DNA from: Sinorhizobium shofinae | Lineage (GTDB): Bacteria > Pseudomonadota > Alphaproteobacteria > Rhizobiales > Rhizobiaceae | Direction of reading: 5' to 3' | NCBI GenBank assembly: GCA_001704765.1 | Contig: MBFK01000145.1 | Span: forward strand, 1-64,000 | DNA length: 64,000 nucleotides | Shown here: piece after piece, positions 27,356-37,787 of the stretch | Layout of the letters: each line of letters begins with the position of its first letter | How positions within the stretch are numbered: position 1 is the stretch's first letter | Translations under genes and position numbers: made by a program | The notes under the pieces: model-generated | What the model was told of the DNA's origin: nothing | Database searches by the model: none | The model's input: the letters and a program-made list of their open reading frames with translations, nothing else

Positions 27356-28018
27356 TCATTTGCCGCCCTTGTTGCGCACCTCGTCATAAGGAATGCGGAA
27401 CACCTTGTCGTCCAGTTCGATGCCGGTCTGCACGTTGAAGATCATCACCGAGGTGTCCTTCTTCTGCGCGTCGGTAATCGTCCACTGCCTGAGATTGTAG
27501 GTCTTCGGATCGAACATCATGGTGATGGTCGAATCGCCGAAGATCGAGCGGTCGCCCAACACGATGGTGATGAGGTCGGGCTCGACCCTGACGTCGCGCA
27601 CCATGCGGCTGCTCAGGTCGATCCTCTCGCTGAGGAGCAGATTGAGCGGCGTCTTCGACAGCGGGTAGATGTCCCAGGTCTTCAGCTTCATGTTGCCGAT
27701 GACCACCGACCTGCCGTCGGCGATGACGCGCATCGGCGAGGGCGCCTCGTAGTTGAAGCGGATGCGTCCGGGTCGGCGGATATAGAACTTGCCGCCGGTC
27801 TGCTCGCCGCGCGGGCCGAACTGGACGAATTCGCCCGCCATCGTCTTTACCGATGAAAAATGATCGGCGATCTTCTGGGCGACGGCGGATGCCTGCGCCG
27901 AAGCGGGCGGCGCGTCGAGGGTCGTTCCGGCGATGCCCGCCAGCGCTGCCAGGCCGCAAACGAAGACGCGCCGCGAGATCGCCCGAGTGTTGCCGTCGCC
28001 GTTTCTTGTCTCTGTCAT
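27356..28018 (-). CDS. lolA: Outer-membrane lipoprotein carrier protein LolA
   Basis: This periplasmic lipoprotein chaperone has a signal peptide with a twin-arginine-like SRRVF start and a hydrophobic core ending near ASAQA. The mature part carries LolA features FQQFG-type VQFGPRGEQTGGKFYIRRPGR (a beta-strand core) and PLNLLLSERIDL. It moves lipoproteins from LolCDE to the outer membrane. Start ATG at 28018 is preferred over 28033. It lies about 200 bases downstream of ftsK. Confidence 0.9.
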   Translation of the reverse strand: MTETRNGDGNTRAISRRVFVCGLAALAGIAGTTLDAPPASAQASAVAQKIADHFSSVKTMAGEFVQFGPRGEQTGGKFYIRRPGRIRFNYEAPSPMRVIADGRSVVIGNMKLKTWDIYPLSKTPLNLLLSERIDLSSRMVRDVRVEPDLITIVLGDRSIFGDSTITMMFDPKTYNLRQWTITDAQKKDTSVMIFNVQTGIELDDKVFRIPYDEVRNKGGK

Positions 28019-28177
28019 CGCAGTCTCCTTCATATGAGCGTCATTTGGAGCGCAAGTGGGGCGCCTTCAAGGCGTCGTCTGGCGCCGCGGCGTCCGCGTT
28101 CTCAAATGACCGTTACCGGCCGGCGCTTTCGCAGCCGGCCTCCTGCACGATCGGCCAATCGTACAGCGGTCGAAGTG

Positions 28178-28203
28178 CTACAGCGAGCCTGTTCCCGCTG
28201 TAG
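28178..28203. repeat. Inverted repeat in the ftsK-lolA spacer
   Basis: CTACAGCG and CGCTGTAG form a perfect eight-base stem with a ten-base loop, 11 bases beyond the ftsK stop codon. There is no T tract. It may be a rho-type hairpin or a dispersed repeat. Confidence 0.4.
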
Positions 28204-28213
28204 GAGACCGGCC

Positions 28214-30862
28214 CTACCGGCCGGTGATCTCCGCCTCGGTCGGTACCAGGATCTCGCGCTTGCCGGCGTGGTTCGCCGGGCCGATGATGCCCTCCTGCTC
28301 CATCCGCTCGATCAGCGAGGCGGCACGATTATAGCCGATGCCGAGGCGCCGCTGCACGTAGGAGGTCGAAGCCTTACCGTCACGCAGCACGATCGCCACG
28401 GCCTGGTCGTAGGGGTCCTCGGAATCGGCAAGGTTTGAGGTGCCGGCCGGTCCGCCGCCTTCATTCTCCTCGTCGTCGTCCTCGGTAATCGCATCGAGAT
28501 ATTGCGGCACGCCCTGGGTCTTCAGGTAGGCGACGACCTCTTCCACTTCCGTGTCGGAAACGAATGGGCCGTGGACACGCTGGATGCGTCCGCCGCCGGC
28601 CATGTAGAGCATGTCGCCCTGGCCGAGGAGCTGTTCGGCCCCCTGCTCTCCGAGGATGGTGCGGCTGTCGATCTTCGAGGTCACCTGGAAGGAGATGCGG
28701 GTCGGGAAGTTTGCCTTGATCGTGCCGGTAATGACATCGACCGACGGGCGCTGCGTCGCCATGATGACGTGGATGCCGGCGGCGCGCGCCATCTGAGCGA
28801 GCCGCTGCACGGCGCCTTCGATATCCTTGCCGGCGACCATCATCAGGTCAGCCATCTCGTCGATGATGACGACGATATAGGGCATCGGCGAGAGGTCGAA
28901 CTCCTCGGTCTCGTAGACGGCCTCGCCGGTCTGGCGATCGAAGCCGGTCTGGACGGTGCGGGTGATCGCCTCGCCCTTGGCAAGCGCCTGCTCGACGCGG
29001 GCGTTGAAGCCATCGATGTTTCGGACGCCGATCTTCGACATCTTCTTGTAGCGTTCTTCCATCTCGCGCACGGTCCATTTCAGCGCGACGACGGCCTTCT
29101 TCGGATCGGTGACCACCGGCGAGAGCAGGTGCGGGATGCCGTCATAGACGGAGAGCTCGAGCATCTTCGGATCGATCATGATCAGGCGGCACTGATCGGG
29201 GGTGAGGCGATAGAGCAGCGACAGGATCATCGTGTTGATCGCCACCGACTTGCCCGAGCCGGTCGTACCGGCGACGAGCAGATGCGGCATCTTGGCGAGG
29301 TCGGCGACGACCGGTTCGCCGCCGATCGTCTTGCCGAGCGCCATGGTGAGCTTCGTCTTGGTGGTCTCGAAGTCGCGCGAGCCGATCAGCTCACGCAAAT
29401 AGACCATTTCGCGCCGCTGGTTCGGCAGTTCGATGCCGATGGCGTTGCGGCCCGGCACGACGGCGACGCGGGCGGCAATCGCGCTCATCGAGCGGGCGAT
29501 GTCGTCGGCAAGGCCGATGACGCGCGACGACTTGATGCCCGGCGCCGGCTCGAGTTCGTAGAGCGTGACGACCGGGCCGGGGCGGACGTGGATGATCTCG
29601 CCCTTGACGCCGAAGTCCTCGAGCACGCCTTCGAGCATGCGGGCATTCTGTTCGAGCGCATCGGCCGAAAGCGAGGCGTCGCGCGCGACATTCTTCGGCT
29701 CTGCAAGGAAATGGATCGGCGGAAGCGCGAAGTCGTCATCGTCCTCGACGAAGGAACGCTGCGCTTCGCGTTCGATGCGCTGGCCACTCTTCGGTCGCGG
29801 CGGCGGCGGGGCGACCCGCGGGCCGGCCATCGCCGGTTTTGCCGGGGCCGGCCTCGGCGCCCAATCGGCGGCAATGTCGTCCTCGTCGTCCAGCAGGATG
29901 CCGGCCGGGCGAGGCTCGTCGATGTCGAAGGGCGGGTCGTCTTCATCGGCGACGATTGGCGGCGGCGTGACGATGCGGCGCTCGGCGCGATCGAGCGATG
30001 GTTCGATGCGCGCGGCGCCGGCCTGCGCCTTCGGCCGGACCGGCTCGTTGAGCGTGCCGAATTCGTCGTTGTTGAAGTCATAGGGCTCGTCGTACTGGCG
30101 TTTGGCGCGGCTGGTGCTCAGGCCGAAGGCGCGACGCAGCCGGGCTTGCGCCGTGAAGCGCATATGGGCGAGCGAACCCATCAGGAGGGTAAGCGGACCT
30201 TCGTCGTCCTCTTCCTCGAGTTCTTCGCGTATGGTGCGCGCCTTGCTGGGGACGGGCTCCGGTGCCTGCTCTTCCTCGTCCGCCTCGCTGACGCCGATGA
30301 GGCCGGCGCTGAAGATCAGCGCCCAGGCAGCCGGCGCGGCGAAGAGGCAGGCGAGAACGGTCGCGAAGGTGCCGGTCGGGAAAGTGCCGGTGAAGAGCGC
30401 CGGGAAACGCAGGATCATGTCGCCGAAAACGCCACCGAGACCGTTCGGCAGCGGCCAGGTGATCGGCGCCGGCACGCAGCTCAGGGCAGCGCTTGCCAGC
30501 ACCGAACCGACGAACCAGAGGCAAAGCCGCTTCCCGACCTTGTCGAAGGGCTTGCCGCCAATCAGCACGAGGGCCCAGGCGACAGCCGGCAGCAGCGCCA
30601 CGACGCTCGCAAGGCCGAAGAATTGCATGAAGATATCGGCAAAGGCGGCGCCGCCATAGCCAAGCAGGTTGGTCGGCTCCCCCGAGGTGGCATAGGAGAA
30701 GCTCGGATCGGAAACGTTCCATGTCGAGAGGGCGGCAATGGCGAGGGCCAAGGCGCCGAACAGCGCAAAACCTGCCAGCGACGCGATCTGGCGCCAAAGG
30801 AAGGTGGTCAGCACGAACTGGTTGGAACGGCTGTCAAGCGTTGCGGGGTTGCTTCTGCTCAT
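28214..30862 (-). CDS. ftsK: DNA translocase FtsK
   Basis: This 882-residue septal DNA pump clears chromosome ends at division. The N-terminal part has four to five membrane helices (residues about 20-200), then an acidic and proline-rich linker with DDED clusters (about 215-400). The RecA-like motor follows with Walker [10 protein letters not shown] and Walker [10 protein letters not shown]. The gamma winged helix ends the protein ([17 protein letters not shown]...[11 protein letters not shown]). ATG at 30862 gives the membrane domain near the start; the longer frame is unlikely. Confidence 0.96.
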   Translation of the reverse strand: MSRSNPATLDSRSNQFVLTTFLWRQIASLAGFALFGALALAIAALSTWNVSDPSFSYATSGEPTNLLGYGGAAFADIFMQFFGLASVVALLPAVAWALVLIGGKPFDKVGKRLCLWFVGSVLASAALSCVPAPITWPLPNGLGGVFGDMILRFPALFTGTFPTGTFATVLACLFAAPAAWALIFSAGLIGVSEADEEEQAPEPVPSKARTIREELEEEDDEGPLTLLMGSLAHMRFTAQARLRRAFGLSTSRAKRQYDEPYDFNNDEFGTLNEPVRPKAQAGAARIEPSLDRAERRIVTPPPIVADEDDPPFDIDEPRPAGILLDDEDDIAADWAPRPAPAKPAMAGPRVAPPPPRPKSGQRIEREAQRSFVEDDDDFALPPIHFLAEPKNVARDASLSADALEQNARMLEGVLEDFGVKGEIIHVRPGPVVTLYELEPAPGIKSSRVIGLADDIARSMSAIAARVAVVPGRNAIGIELPNQRREMVYLRELIGSRDFETTKTKLTMALGKTIGGEPVVADLAKMPHLLVAGTTGSGKSVAINTMILSLLYRLTPDQCRLIMIDPKMLELSVYDGIPHLLSPVVTDPKKAVVALKWTVREMEERYKKMSKIGVRNIDGFNARVEQALAKGEAITRTVQTGFDRQTGEAVYETEEFDLSPMPYIVVIIDEMADLMMVAGKDIEGAVQRLAQMARAAGIHVIMATQRPSVDVITGTIKANFPTRISFQVTSKIDSRTILGEQGAEQLLGQGDMLYMAGGGRIQRVHGPFVSDTEVEEVVAYLKTQGVPQYLDAITEDDDEENEGGGPAGTSNLADSEDPYDQAVAIVLRDGKASTSYVQRRLGIGYNRAASLIERMEQEGIIGPANHAGKREILVPTEAEITGR

Positions 30863-31095
30863 GTTGCCTGCTGCCCGTTTCGATCCGCCGGAGCGCCACG
30901 CATCTTCCAAGTGAACGGTGGGAGCATTCCAGCCATTGATTGCAGAGCATCCTTGCCCCCATCCGGAACCGGTGTGGAAGCAGAATGCTCCGGGCACATT
31001 GCGTGCCATGGAATCAACCTACGCGGAGTAGGGTTAATGCGACATTAACCATGCGCGTGTGGGGTCGAAATACCGGTGGATGGGCGGTTGTTCAG

Positions 31096-31126
31096 AAAAA
31101 AAAGCCCGGATCGCGAGGATCCGGGC
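31096..31126 (-). terminator. Intrinsic terminator after amtB
   Basis: On the minus strand GCCCGGATCC and GGATCCGGGC-type arms pair around CGC and are followed by eight T, about 75 bases after the amtB stop. Confidence 0.88.
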
Positions 31127-31199
31127 GAAGGGCGATCCACGAAGATGCGGATCGCGACGGGACTGATGGCGGCGCCGTTCTGCCGGCGCCGCAATGCGC

Positions 31200-32627
31200 T
31201 TAGCTGGCGTGATAGGCGGCTTCGCCGTGCGAGGAGAGGTCGAGACCTTCGCGCTCCGCTTCGACCGTGACGCGCAGGCCGACGATCGCATCGACCACCT
31301 TGTAGAGGATGGCGGAACCGATGCCGGACCAGACGACCGTGACGAGTACGCCCTTGAGCTGCGCCATGACCTGGGTGGCCGTACCGGCATAGCCAGCGGC
31401 GAAGTCGGCGGTCGAGTAGTCGACGATACCTGCGCCGCCGAGCGCCGGGTTGACGAGGATGCCGGTTCCGATAGCGCCGAGGATGCCGCCGACGCCGTGA
31501 ATGCCGAACACGTCGAGGCTGTCGTCATAGTTGAACTTGTTCTTCACCACGTCGACGAAGAAGTAGCAGACCGGCGAGACGACGAGGCCGAGCACGATCG
31601 CGCCCATCGGACCGGCAAAGCCGGCAGCCGGGGTTACTGCAACGAGACCTGCAACGGCACCCGAGGCGGCACCGAGCATCGAAGCCTTGCCGCGAACGAG
31701 CGTTTCAACCACGGCCCAGGAGACGATGGCGGCTGCAGTCGCCAGGAAGGTGTTGATCATGGCAAGAGCCGCATAGGCGTTGGCTTCGAGGTTGGAGCCG
31801 GCATTGAAGCCGAACCAGCCGACCCACAGCAGCGAGGCGCCGACCATGGTGAGCGTCATCGAATGCGGAGCCATGATCTCCCGCTTGTAGCCCGTGCGCT
31901 TGCCGAGCAAGATCGCGCCGACGAGGCCCGCGATACCGGCATTGATGTGGACGACGGTGCCGCCGGCGAAGTCGATCGCGCCGAACGCGAAGATCAGGCC
32001 GGTCGGAGCCGTATAGGCGCTCGGACCACCCCAGAACCAGACCATGTGGGCGATCGGGAAGTAGACGAAGGTGACCCACAGGATGACGAACAGCATGACG
32101 GCCGAGAACTTGATGCGCTCGGCGAAGGCGCCGACGATCAGGGCCGGCGTGATGCAGGCGAAGGTCATCTGGAACACGACGAAGACGTATTCGGGGATGA
32201 AGACTCCCTTCGAGAAGCTTTCCGCAAGCGTCGTCGTGTCAACACCGGCCAGGAACACTTTCGAGAAGCCGCCGACGAACGAGTTGAGAGAGCCGCCGTC
32301 GGTGAAGGCCAGCGAATAGCCGTAGGTCACCCAGATGATCATCACGACGGCGGTGATCATCAGAACCTGCATCAGCACCGACAGCATGTTCTTGGCGCGC
32401 ACGAGGCCCCCATAGAAGAGCGCGAGGCCGGGAACGGTCATCAGCAGGACGAGGATGGTCGACAGCAGCATCCAGGTGGTGTCGCCCTTGTCCGGAACCG
32501 GCGTTGCCGCGGCCGCTTCGGCAGCGGCGGGCGCCGCCTCCTGGGCGAAAGCAACGACCGGCGCGAGCAAGGCGGCAGCGGTGGCACCCACGCGTCGAAG
32601 AGAGGTGGAAAGGTTGAATGACGACAT
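31200..32627 (-). CDS. amtB: Ammonium transporter AmtB
   Basis: This 475-residue channel of the Amt/Rh family begins with a signal-like leader (through AFAQ), followed by eleven predicted helices. Family motifs include TWMLLSTILVLLMTVPGLALFYGG, the helix-5 stretch PIAHMVWFWGG with its pore histidine, and FGIHGVGGILGAIGTG with the second pore histidine. It is the partner of GlnK, encoded 27 bases upstream, which blocks the channel when nitrogen is sufficient. Confidence 0.96.
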   Translation of the reverse strand: MSSFNLSTSLRRVGATAAALLAPVVAFAQEAAPAAAEAAAATPVPDKGDTTWMLLSTILVLLMTVPGLALFYGGLVRAKNMLSVLMQVLMITAVVMIIWVTYGYSLAFTDGGSLNSFVGGFSKVFLAGVDTTTLAESFSKGVFIPEYVFVVFQMTFACITPALIVGAFAERIKFSAVMLFVILWVTFVYFPIAHMVWFWGGPSAYTAPTGLIFAFGAIDFAGGTVVHINAGIAGLVGAILLGKRTGYKREIMAPHSMTLTMVGASLLWVGWFGFNAGSNLEANAYAALAMINTFLATAAAIVSWAVVETLVRGKASMLGAASGAVAGLVAVTPAAGFAGPMGAIVLGLVVSPVCYFFVDVVKNKFNYDDSLDVFGIHGVGGILGAIGTGILVNPALGGAGIVDYSTADFAAGYAGTATQVMAQLKGVLVTVVWSGIGSAILYKVVDAIVGLRVTVEAEREGLDLSSHGEAAYHAS

Positions 32628-32654
32628 CGAAAAATGCTCCCTGATCGGCGCTGC

Positions 32655-33041
<387 letters not shown>

Positions 33042-33078
33042 TTAAGCGCGTGAAGCGCTGGGCAACCGGAAAGTCACA

Positions 33079-33094
33079 TTCAAGGGGCGTGCCA
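33079..33094 (-). promoter_or_regulatory. Sigma-54 (RpoN)-type promoter of glnK-amtB
   Basis: On the minus strand TGGCACG-CCCC-TTGAA has the -24 GG and correct ten-base spacing to the -12 element, which reads GA instead of the usual GC. It lies about 86 bases upstream of the glnK ATG. Control of glnK-amtB by NtrC and RpoN is established in proteobacteria; I could not identify a clear NtrC site. Confidence 0.7.
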
Positions 33095-33230
33095 GATTCA
33101 CTTCAGAGGGCTCAAATTCAGGAAAAAACACGAAAAAACCACTTTTCGCGACGTTTCGCCCGCGAAGTGCCAAAAAAGTCGCCAATGATTCAGCCTAAAA
33201 AATGCGCATTTTTTTGAAATTGGCTAATTT

Positions 33231-34115
33231 TTACTCAGTTGCCTTTTTGCGGATCAGTCCTTCCTGCGCCACGGAAGCGATCAGCACGCCGGAACGATCG
33301 AACAGGCTGCCGCGCGTCATGCCGCGCGCGCCGTGCGCGCTCGGGCTGTCCTGGGTGTAGAGCAGCCAGTCGTCCATTTTGGACGGGCGATGAAACCACA
33401 TGGCGTGGTCGAGGCTCGCGACCTGGAGGGTTCGGTCGAAGACGGAGGTGCCGTGCGCATAGAGCGATGTGTCGAGCAGCGTCATGTCGGAGAGATAGGC
33501 AAGGACGGCCGCCTGCAGATGGCGCTCGTCCGGCACTTTGCCGACGGCCTTCACCCAGACGTCCTGCCGCGGGGCGGCCTTGTTGCGCGAGAAGTAGTGC
33601 TCCAGCGAGGTCGGCCGGATCTCGATCGGCCGCGGCCGCTCCCAATAGCGGCGGATCGCCTCGGGCGCATGGACGAGGAATTTCTCGCGGAGTTCCTTTT
33701 CACCCGGCAGGGTTTCCGGCATCGGCACGTCAGGCATGTCGAACTGATGGTCGAAACCATCCTCGTCATATTGGAAGGAGGCCGACATGGAGAAGATCGC
33801 CTTGCCGTGCTGGATCGCCACGACGCGCCGGGTCGCGAAGCTCGATCCGTCGCGGATGCGGTCGACCTCGTAGATGATCGGGACGGTGGGATCGCCTGGC
33901 CGCAGGAAATAGGCGTGCAGCGAATGGACGTAGCGGCCCTCGTCGACGGTGCGTTGCGCGGCGACCAGCGCCTGGCCGATCACCTGGCCGCCGAACACCC
34001 GCTGCCAACCGACCTGGGGGCTCAGGCCCCGGAACAGGTTTTCTTCGAGCTTTTCGAGATCGAGGATCCCAAGCAGCGCATCCATGGGGGTGGCGTTATC
34101 GGTGGGGCGCGACAT
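33231..34115 (-). CDS. tesB: Acyl-CoA thioesterase II (TesB)
   Basis: This 294-residue double-hotdog thioesterase hydrolyses medium and long acyl-CoAs. Family features are LFRGLSPQVGWQRVFGGQVIGQAL near the N terminus, VHSLHAYFLRPGD, and the C-terminal active-site segment SLDHAMWFHRP. ATG at 34115 gives the usual length; the frame to 34181 adds an unsupported leader. It is divergent from the UbiH-type gene. Confidence 0.93.
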   Translation of the reverse strand: MSRPTDNATPMDALLGILDLEKLEENLFRGLSPQVGWQRVFGGQVIGQALVAAQRTVDEGRYVHSLHAYFLRPGDPTVPIIYEVDRIRDGSSFATRRVVAIQHGKAIFSMSASFQYDEDGFDHQFDMPDVPMPETLPGEKELREKFLVHAPEAIRRYWERPRPIEIRPTSLEHYFSRNKAAPRQDVWVKAVGKVPDERHLQAAVLAYLSDMTLLDTSLYAHGTSVFDRTLQVASLDHAMWFHRPSKMDDWLLYTQDSPSAHGARGMTRGSLFDRSGVLIASVAQEGLIRKKATE

Positions 34116-34200
34116 TTCGGCGGTCTCCGGTGGTAGGAACGGCGAGGGCATTGATCTATATAGGCACGTGATGATGCTCAAGTGCGACGGGAGAGGCGGT

Positions 34201-35415
34201 ATGATCGATGTACTGATTGCCGGAGGCGGCTATGTCGGCCTGTCGCTCGCCGTATCCCTGAAGAAAGCGGCTCCCCATCTTGAAGTGACGGTCGTCGACG
34301 GTGCGCCGGAAGGCGCCTGGAAAAAGGACGAGCGGGCCTCCGCGGTCGCCCTTGCGGCCGAGCGCATGCTCGATGTTCTCGGGGTCTGGGGCGCGATCGC
34401 GCCGGAGGCCGAGCCTATCCTTAGGATGGTGATCACCGATTCGAAGATGGCCGATCCCGTTCGTCCGGTCTTCCTGACCTTCGAGGGCGATGGCGGCGAG
34501 GGGCGTCCCTTCGCGCATATGGTGCCGAACACCGCGCTGGTCGGTACGTTGCGCGAGGCCTGTCGGGAACTCGGCGTCGCCATCCGGCAGTCGGCGATGG
34601 TTAAAAGCTTCAAGAGCGGCGACCACGCCGTTGCCGTCACGCTCGCCGGCGGCGAGGCGGTGGAGGCGCGGCTGCTGGTCGCCTGCGACGGCGTCCGCTC
34701 GAAACTGCGCGAGGCGGCCGGCATCAAGGTCGTCGAGTTCGATTACGGCCAGTCGGGCATCGTGACGACGGTCGAGCACGAGCGGCCGCACGGCGGGACG
34801 GCGGAGGAACATTTCCTGCCGGCCGGACCCTTTGCCACCCTGCCGCTCAAGAACAACCGCTCGTCGCTCGTCTGGACGGAGCGTAGCGCCGACGCTGAAC
34901 GTCTGGTCCAGGAGGATGATTTTATCTTCGAGGAAGAACTGGAGCGCCGCTTCGGCCACAAGCTCGGCCATCTCAAGGTGGTCGGCGGCCGCAGGGCCTT
35001 TCCGCTCGGGCTGACGCTGGCGCGCGATTTCATCGCGCCGCGTTTCGCGCTGGCGGGCGATGCCGCCCACGGCATTCACCCGATCTCGGGCCAGGGCCTC
35101 AATCTCGGCTTCAAGGACGTGGCAGCACTTGCCGAGACGATCGTCGAGGCGGATCGCCTCGGCCTCGACATCGGTTCGCTTGCCGTCCTCGAGCGCTACC
35201 AGACCTGGCGGCGTTTCGACACCTTCCGCATGGGTGTGACGACGGATGTCCTGAACCGGCTGTTCTCCAACGACATCACGCCGGTAAGGGTCGTCCGCGA
35301 CATCGGGCTCGGCCTCGTCGATCGCCTGCCGTCACTCAAGAATTTCTTCATTCGCCAGGCAGCGGGTGTTGCCGGCGAAACGGACCCGCGCCTGCTATCC
35401 GGTCAGCCGATCTGA
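34201..35415 (+). CDS. UbiH/UbiF-family FAD-dependent monooxygenase
   Basis: This 404-residue flavoprotein of the ubiquinone-biosynthesis hydroxylase family has the N-terminal dinucleotide motif IAGGGYVGLSLA, the central DG motif ACDGVRSKLRE and the C-terminal FAD motif ALAGDAAHGIHPISGQGLN. It most likely hydroxylates the ring in ubiquinone synthesis; which position (C5, C6 or C1) cannot be decided from sequence alone. ATG at 34201 follows GGGAGAGG. Confidence 0.9.
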   Translation: MIDVLIAGGGYVGLSLAVSLKKAAPHLEVTVVDGAPEGAWKKDERASAVALAAERMLDVLGVWGAIAPEAEPILRMVITDSKMADPVRPVFLTFEGDGGEGRPFAHMVPNTALVGTLREACRELGVAIRQSAMVKSFKSGDHAVAVTLAGGEAVEARLLVACDGVRSKLREAAGIKVVEFDYGQSGIVTTVEHERPHGGTAEEHFLPAGPFATLPLKNNRSSLVWTERSADAERLVQEDDFIFEEELERRFGHKLGHLKVVGGRRAFPLGLTLARDFIAPRFALAGDAAHGIHPISGQGLNLGFKDVAALAETIVEADRLGLDIGSLAVLERYQTWRRFDTFRMGVTTDVLNRLFSNDITPVRVVRDIGLGLVDRLPSLKNFFIRQAAGVAGETDPRLLSGQPI

Positions 35416-35440
35416 GGAAAGTGCGGGGCGGCTCGTTCGT

Positions 35441-35603
35441 GGCCCCCCCATCCGGCCTGACGGCCACCTTCTCCCCGCAGGCGGCGAGAAGGGACTTGCC
35501 GCGCCCGCCTGTTCACATGCGAAGTTGAGGAGAATAGGGCAAGCGGCGGGCTCCCGTCCCCTCGCCCCGCTTGCGGGGAGAGGGCTACTGTACGGTGAGG
35601 GGC
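35441..35603. repeat. Dispersed palindromic repeat cluster downstream of ubiH-like gene
   Basis: The block opens CCCCCATCCGGCCTGACGGCC and closes TACGGTGAGGGG with inner CTTCTCCCCGCAGGCGG and CCCCGCTTGCGGGGAG palindromes. Layout matches the cluster at 26192-26384. Confidence 0.75.
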
Positions 35604-35616
35604 AGACTGCTACCAA

Positions 35617-35823
35617 CTACTGCTCCGACAGTTTCATGTCGGGATGATAATCCTTGCCTTCCACCTCTTTCATCACCGCCTGGCCGCATTGCATGTGCTG
35701 GGTATCGGCATTGAAGGCATAGGTCGGCGAGCCGTGCAGGCTCCAACCCTGGTTCAAAGCCGCCGTCACCTTGTGGCAGAACGAAGCGTCGTCGGGGCCG
35801 GTCAGAAATCGGTAGAGTTTCAA
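35617..35823 (-). CDS. DUF1737 domain small protein
   Basis: This 68-residue cytoplasmic protein of the DUF1737 family begins MKLYRFLTGPDDASFCHKV and contains the family stretch LNQGWSLHGSP. Its function is unknown. Its start overlaps the stop of the upstream CitE-like gene by four bases, so the two are co-translated and may act together. Confidence 0.85.
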   Translation of the reverse strand: MKLYRFLTGPDDASFCHKVTAALNQGWSLHGSPTYAFNADTQHMQCGQAVMKEVEGKDYHPDMKLSEQ

Positions 35824-36725
35824 GGTTTCGCCTTTCGCTTTTCGATGATGTCCGCCTTCGCGGCGAGTTTCAGCGCCTGGTCGAGATGGAGGCGTTCGAC
35901 CATACGGCCGCCAAGATTGATCACGCCCTTGCCTGCATGTTCCGGCCGGGCGAAGGCGTCGATGATGGCGCGCGCTTCGTCAAGCGCCGCCTGGTCGATG
36001 CCGAAGCAGCGATTGGCCTCATCGATCTGGGCGGGGTGGATCAGCATCTTGCCGTCATAGCCCATGTCGCGCCCCTGGCGGCACTCGACCTCGAAACCCT
36101 CCGCATCGCGAAAATCGTTGAAGACCGCGTCGATGGCGTCGAGGCCGCTGCCGCGCGCGGCGAGCAGGACCTGCATCAGCCAGGGCACGAGATAGGTGCG
36201 GCCGGGCAGGGCGGGAACGCCTGTCTCCATGCGGAGGTCGTTGAGGCCGACGACGAAGCAATCGAGCCGACCGCCGAACGTGCGGCCCGTCTCGGCGATG
36301 GCCGGCGCGTTAATGACGCCGCGCGGCGTCTCGATCATCGCCCAGAGCCTCAAGCTCTCCGGCGCGTCGTTTTCGGACAGCCAATCGAGAACCGCCTGGA
36401 TATCGGCCTGGCGTTCGACCTTCGGCAGGAGGATCGCATCCGGGCTCGCCGCAACCGCGGCAACAAGATCCGGTTCGCTGAAACCCGATTCCGCCACATT
36501 GATGCGGATGATCGCTTCTCCGACCGGCCGGTTTTCCGACAGATGGCGGACAAGGGCGTCGCGTGCCTCGGCCTTGCGCTCGGGTGCCACGGCATCCTCG
36601 AGATCGAAGATCACCGCGTCCGCGGCAAGATCCTTGACCTTGGCGAGGGCGCGGGGTTTGTCCGCCGGAACGCAAAGCACGGAACGGCGGAGCCGCACGG
36701 GATGATGATCGGTCGCTCGTGTCAT
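35820..36725 (-). CDS. HpcH/HpaI aldolase/citrate lyase family (CitE-like) protein
   Basis: This 301-residue TIM-barrel lyase resembles the CitE/malyl-CoA lyase branch: RRSVLCVPADKPRALAKV at the start, the metal and substrate residues in VIFDLEDAVAP, IETPRGVINAPAIA, and GYDGKMLIHPAQID. It probably cleaves or hydrolyses a 3-hydroxyacyl-CoA such as malyl-CoA or citramalyl-CoA. No citF or citD gene is nearby, so it is not a citrate lyase subunit. The gene is followed directly by the DUF1737 gene. Confidence 0.88.
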   Translation of the reverse strand: MTRATDHHPVRLRRSVLCVPADKPRALAKVKDLAADAVIFDLEDAVAPERKAEARDALVRHLSENRPVGEAIIRINVAESGFSEPDLVAAVAASPDAILLPKVERQADIQAVLDWLSENDAPESLRLWAMIETPRGVINAPAIAETGRTFGGRLDCFVVGLNDLRMETGVPALPGRTYLVPWLMQVLLAARGSGLDAIDAVFNDFRDAEGFEVECRQGRDMGYDGKMLIHPAQIDEANRCFGIDQAALDEARAIIDAFARPEHAGKGVINLGGRMVERLHLDQALKLAAKADIIEKRKAKP

Positions 36726-36826
36726 GGGACCCGTTGTGCCCGCCTTTCTTGCCTTGTGCAAGGTCGAGGGGGCCTCTTGCAAGCGGTGCCGCGAGCCACC
36801 ACATGCCGGATAGAAAGGTGACGAAC

Positions 36827-37072
36827 ATGCAAAGCATCCGCTCTGTTCTTTTCACGGCCGCAGCCATTGCCATCACGTTTGCGGCCTTCGTGCTTACCGC
36901 CTCGCTTGCCCTGGCGCTCGCCGGCATTGCCGCCGTCATTGCGATCGGCAGCGCGATCGCCGCAAGGTTCAACGCGAAGCCGACGCCGGCGCGTGCCCGC
37001 GCGGCCGCTGCCGGTCAGCAGCGCGAAATGCGGATCTGGAACGACGGGCGCGGCACGATCATCGATCTCTGA
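36827..37072 (+). CDS. Small hydrophobic protein, unknown function
   Basis: This is an 81-residue protein with two hydrophobic helices (residues about 8-25 and 27-45) followed by an Ala/Arg-rich segment and a polar tail, REMRIWNDGRGTIIDL. GAAAGG precedes the ATG at 36827; an in-frame ATG at 36803 also exists. It lies 100 bases upstream of leuD. I do not recognise the family; it looks like a small inner-membrane protein. Confidence 0.65.
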   Translation: MQSIRSVLFTAAAIAITFAAFVLTASLALALAGIAAVIAIGSAIAARFNAKPTPARARAAAAGQQREMRIWNDGRGTIIDL

Positions 37073-37175
37073 ATCGAGCCGGGAAGGTTCGCAAACGCAG
37101 ATTCCCCTTCATTTCGGCGCAAAACTGATCTAAACGCTCTGCCAACATTTCCGCTGAAATCGAAGGCCAAAAGTC

Positions 37176-37781
37176 ATGGACAAGTTCGTCAAGCTCACCG
37201 GCGTCGCTGCGCCCCTGCCCGTCGTCAACATCGACACGGACATGATCATTCCGAAGGACTACCTGAAGACGATCAAGCGCACCGGGCTCGGCACGGGACT
37301 TTTCGCCGAGGCCCGCTACAACGAGGACGGCACGCCGAATCCGGACTTCGTGCTCAACAAGCCGGCCTATCAGAACGCCAAGATCCTGGTTGCCGGCGAC
37401 AATTTCGGCTGCGGCTCCTCGCGCGAACATGCCCCTTGGGCGCTCCTCGATTTCGGCATCCGCTGCGTCATCTCCACCTCGTTCGCCGACATCTTCTACA
37501 ACAACTGTTTCAAGAACGGCATCCTGCCGATCGTCGTCAGCCAGGCCGATCTCGACAAGCTGATGGACGATGCCAATCGCGGTTCCAACGCCGTGTTGTC
37601 GATCGATCTGGAAGCGCAGGAAATCACCGGCCCCGACGGCGGCTCGATCAAGTTCGAGATCGATGCCTTCAAGCGCCACTGCCTGCTGAACGGCCTCGAT
37701 GACATCGGCCTGACGCTCGAAAAGGCGAACGCCATCGACAGCTTCGAGAAGAAGAACGCCGCATCGCATCCCTGGGCCTGA
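37176..37781 (+). CDS. leuD: 3-isopropylmalate dehydratase small subunit
   Basis: This 201-residue swivel domain of isopropylmalate isomerase is the partner of LeuC. Motifs include [31 protein letters not shown] and [16 protein letters not shown]. It lies 15 kb from leuC, a split arrangement seen in rhizobia. A RidA-family gene follows six bases after the stop. Confidence 0.96.
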   Translation: MDKFVKLTGVAAPLPVVNIDTDMIIPKDYLKTIKRTGLGTGLFAEARYNEDGTPNPDFVLNKPAYQNAKILVAGDNFGCGSSREHAPWALLDFGIRCVISTSFADIFYNNCFKNGILPIVVSQADLDKLMDDANRGSNAVLSIDLEAQEITGPDGGSIKFEIDAFKRHCLLNGLDDIGLTLEKANAIDSFEKKNAASHPWA

Positions 37782-37787
37782 GCGCCG

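Noticed and set aside
28502..31048. Very long open frame antisense to ftsK
   Set aside because: Length is explained by GC-rich codon structure; the sense frame has Walker motifs and a full FtsK domain order.
36055..36261. Arg-rich short frame within the CitE-like gene
   Set aside because: It is a frameshifted reading of a conserved gene with arginine-rich composition typical of GC-rich shadow frames.
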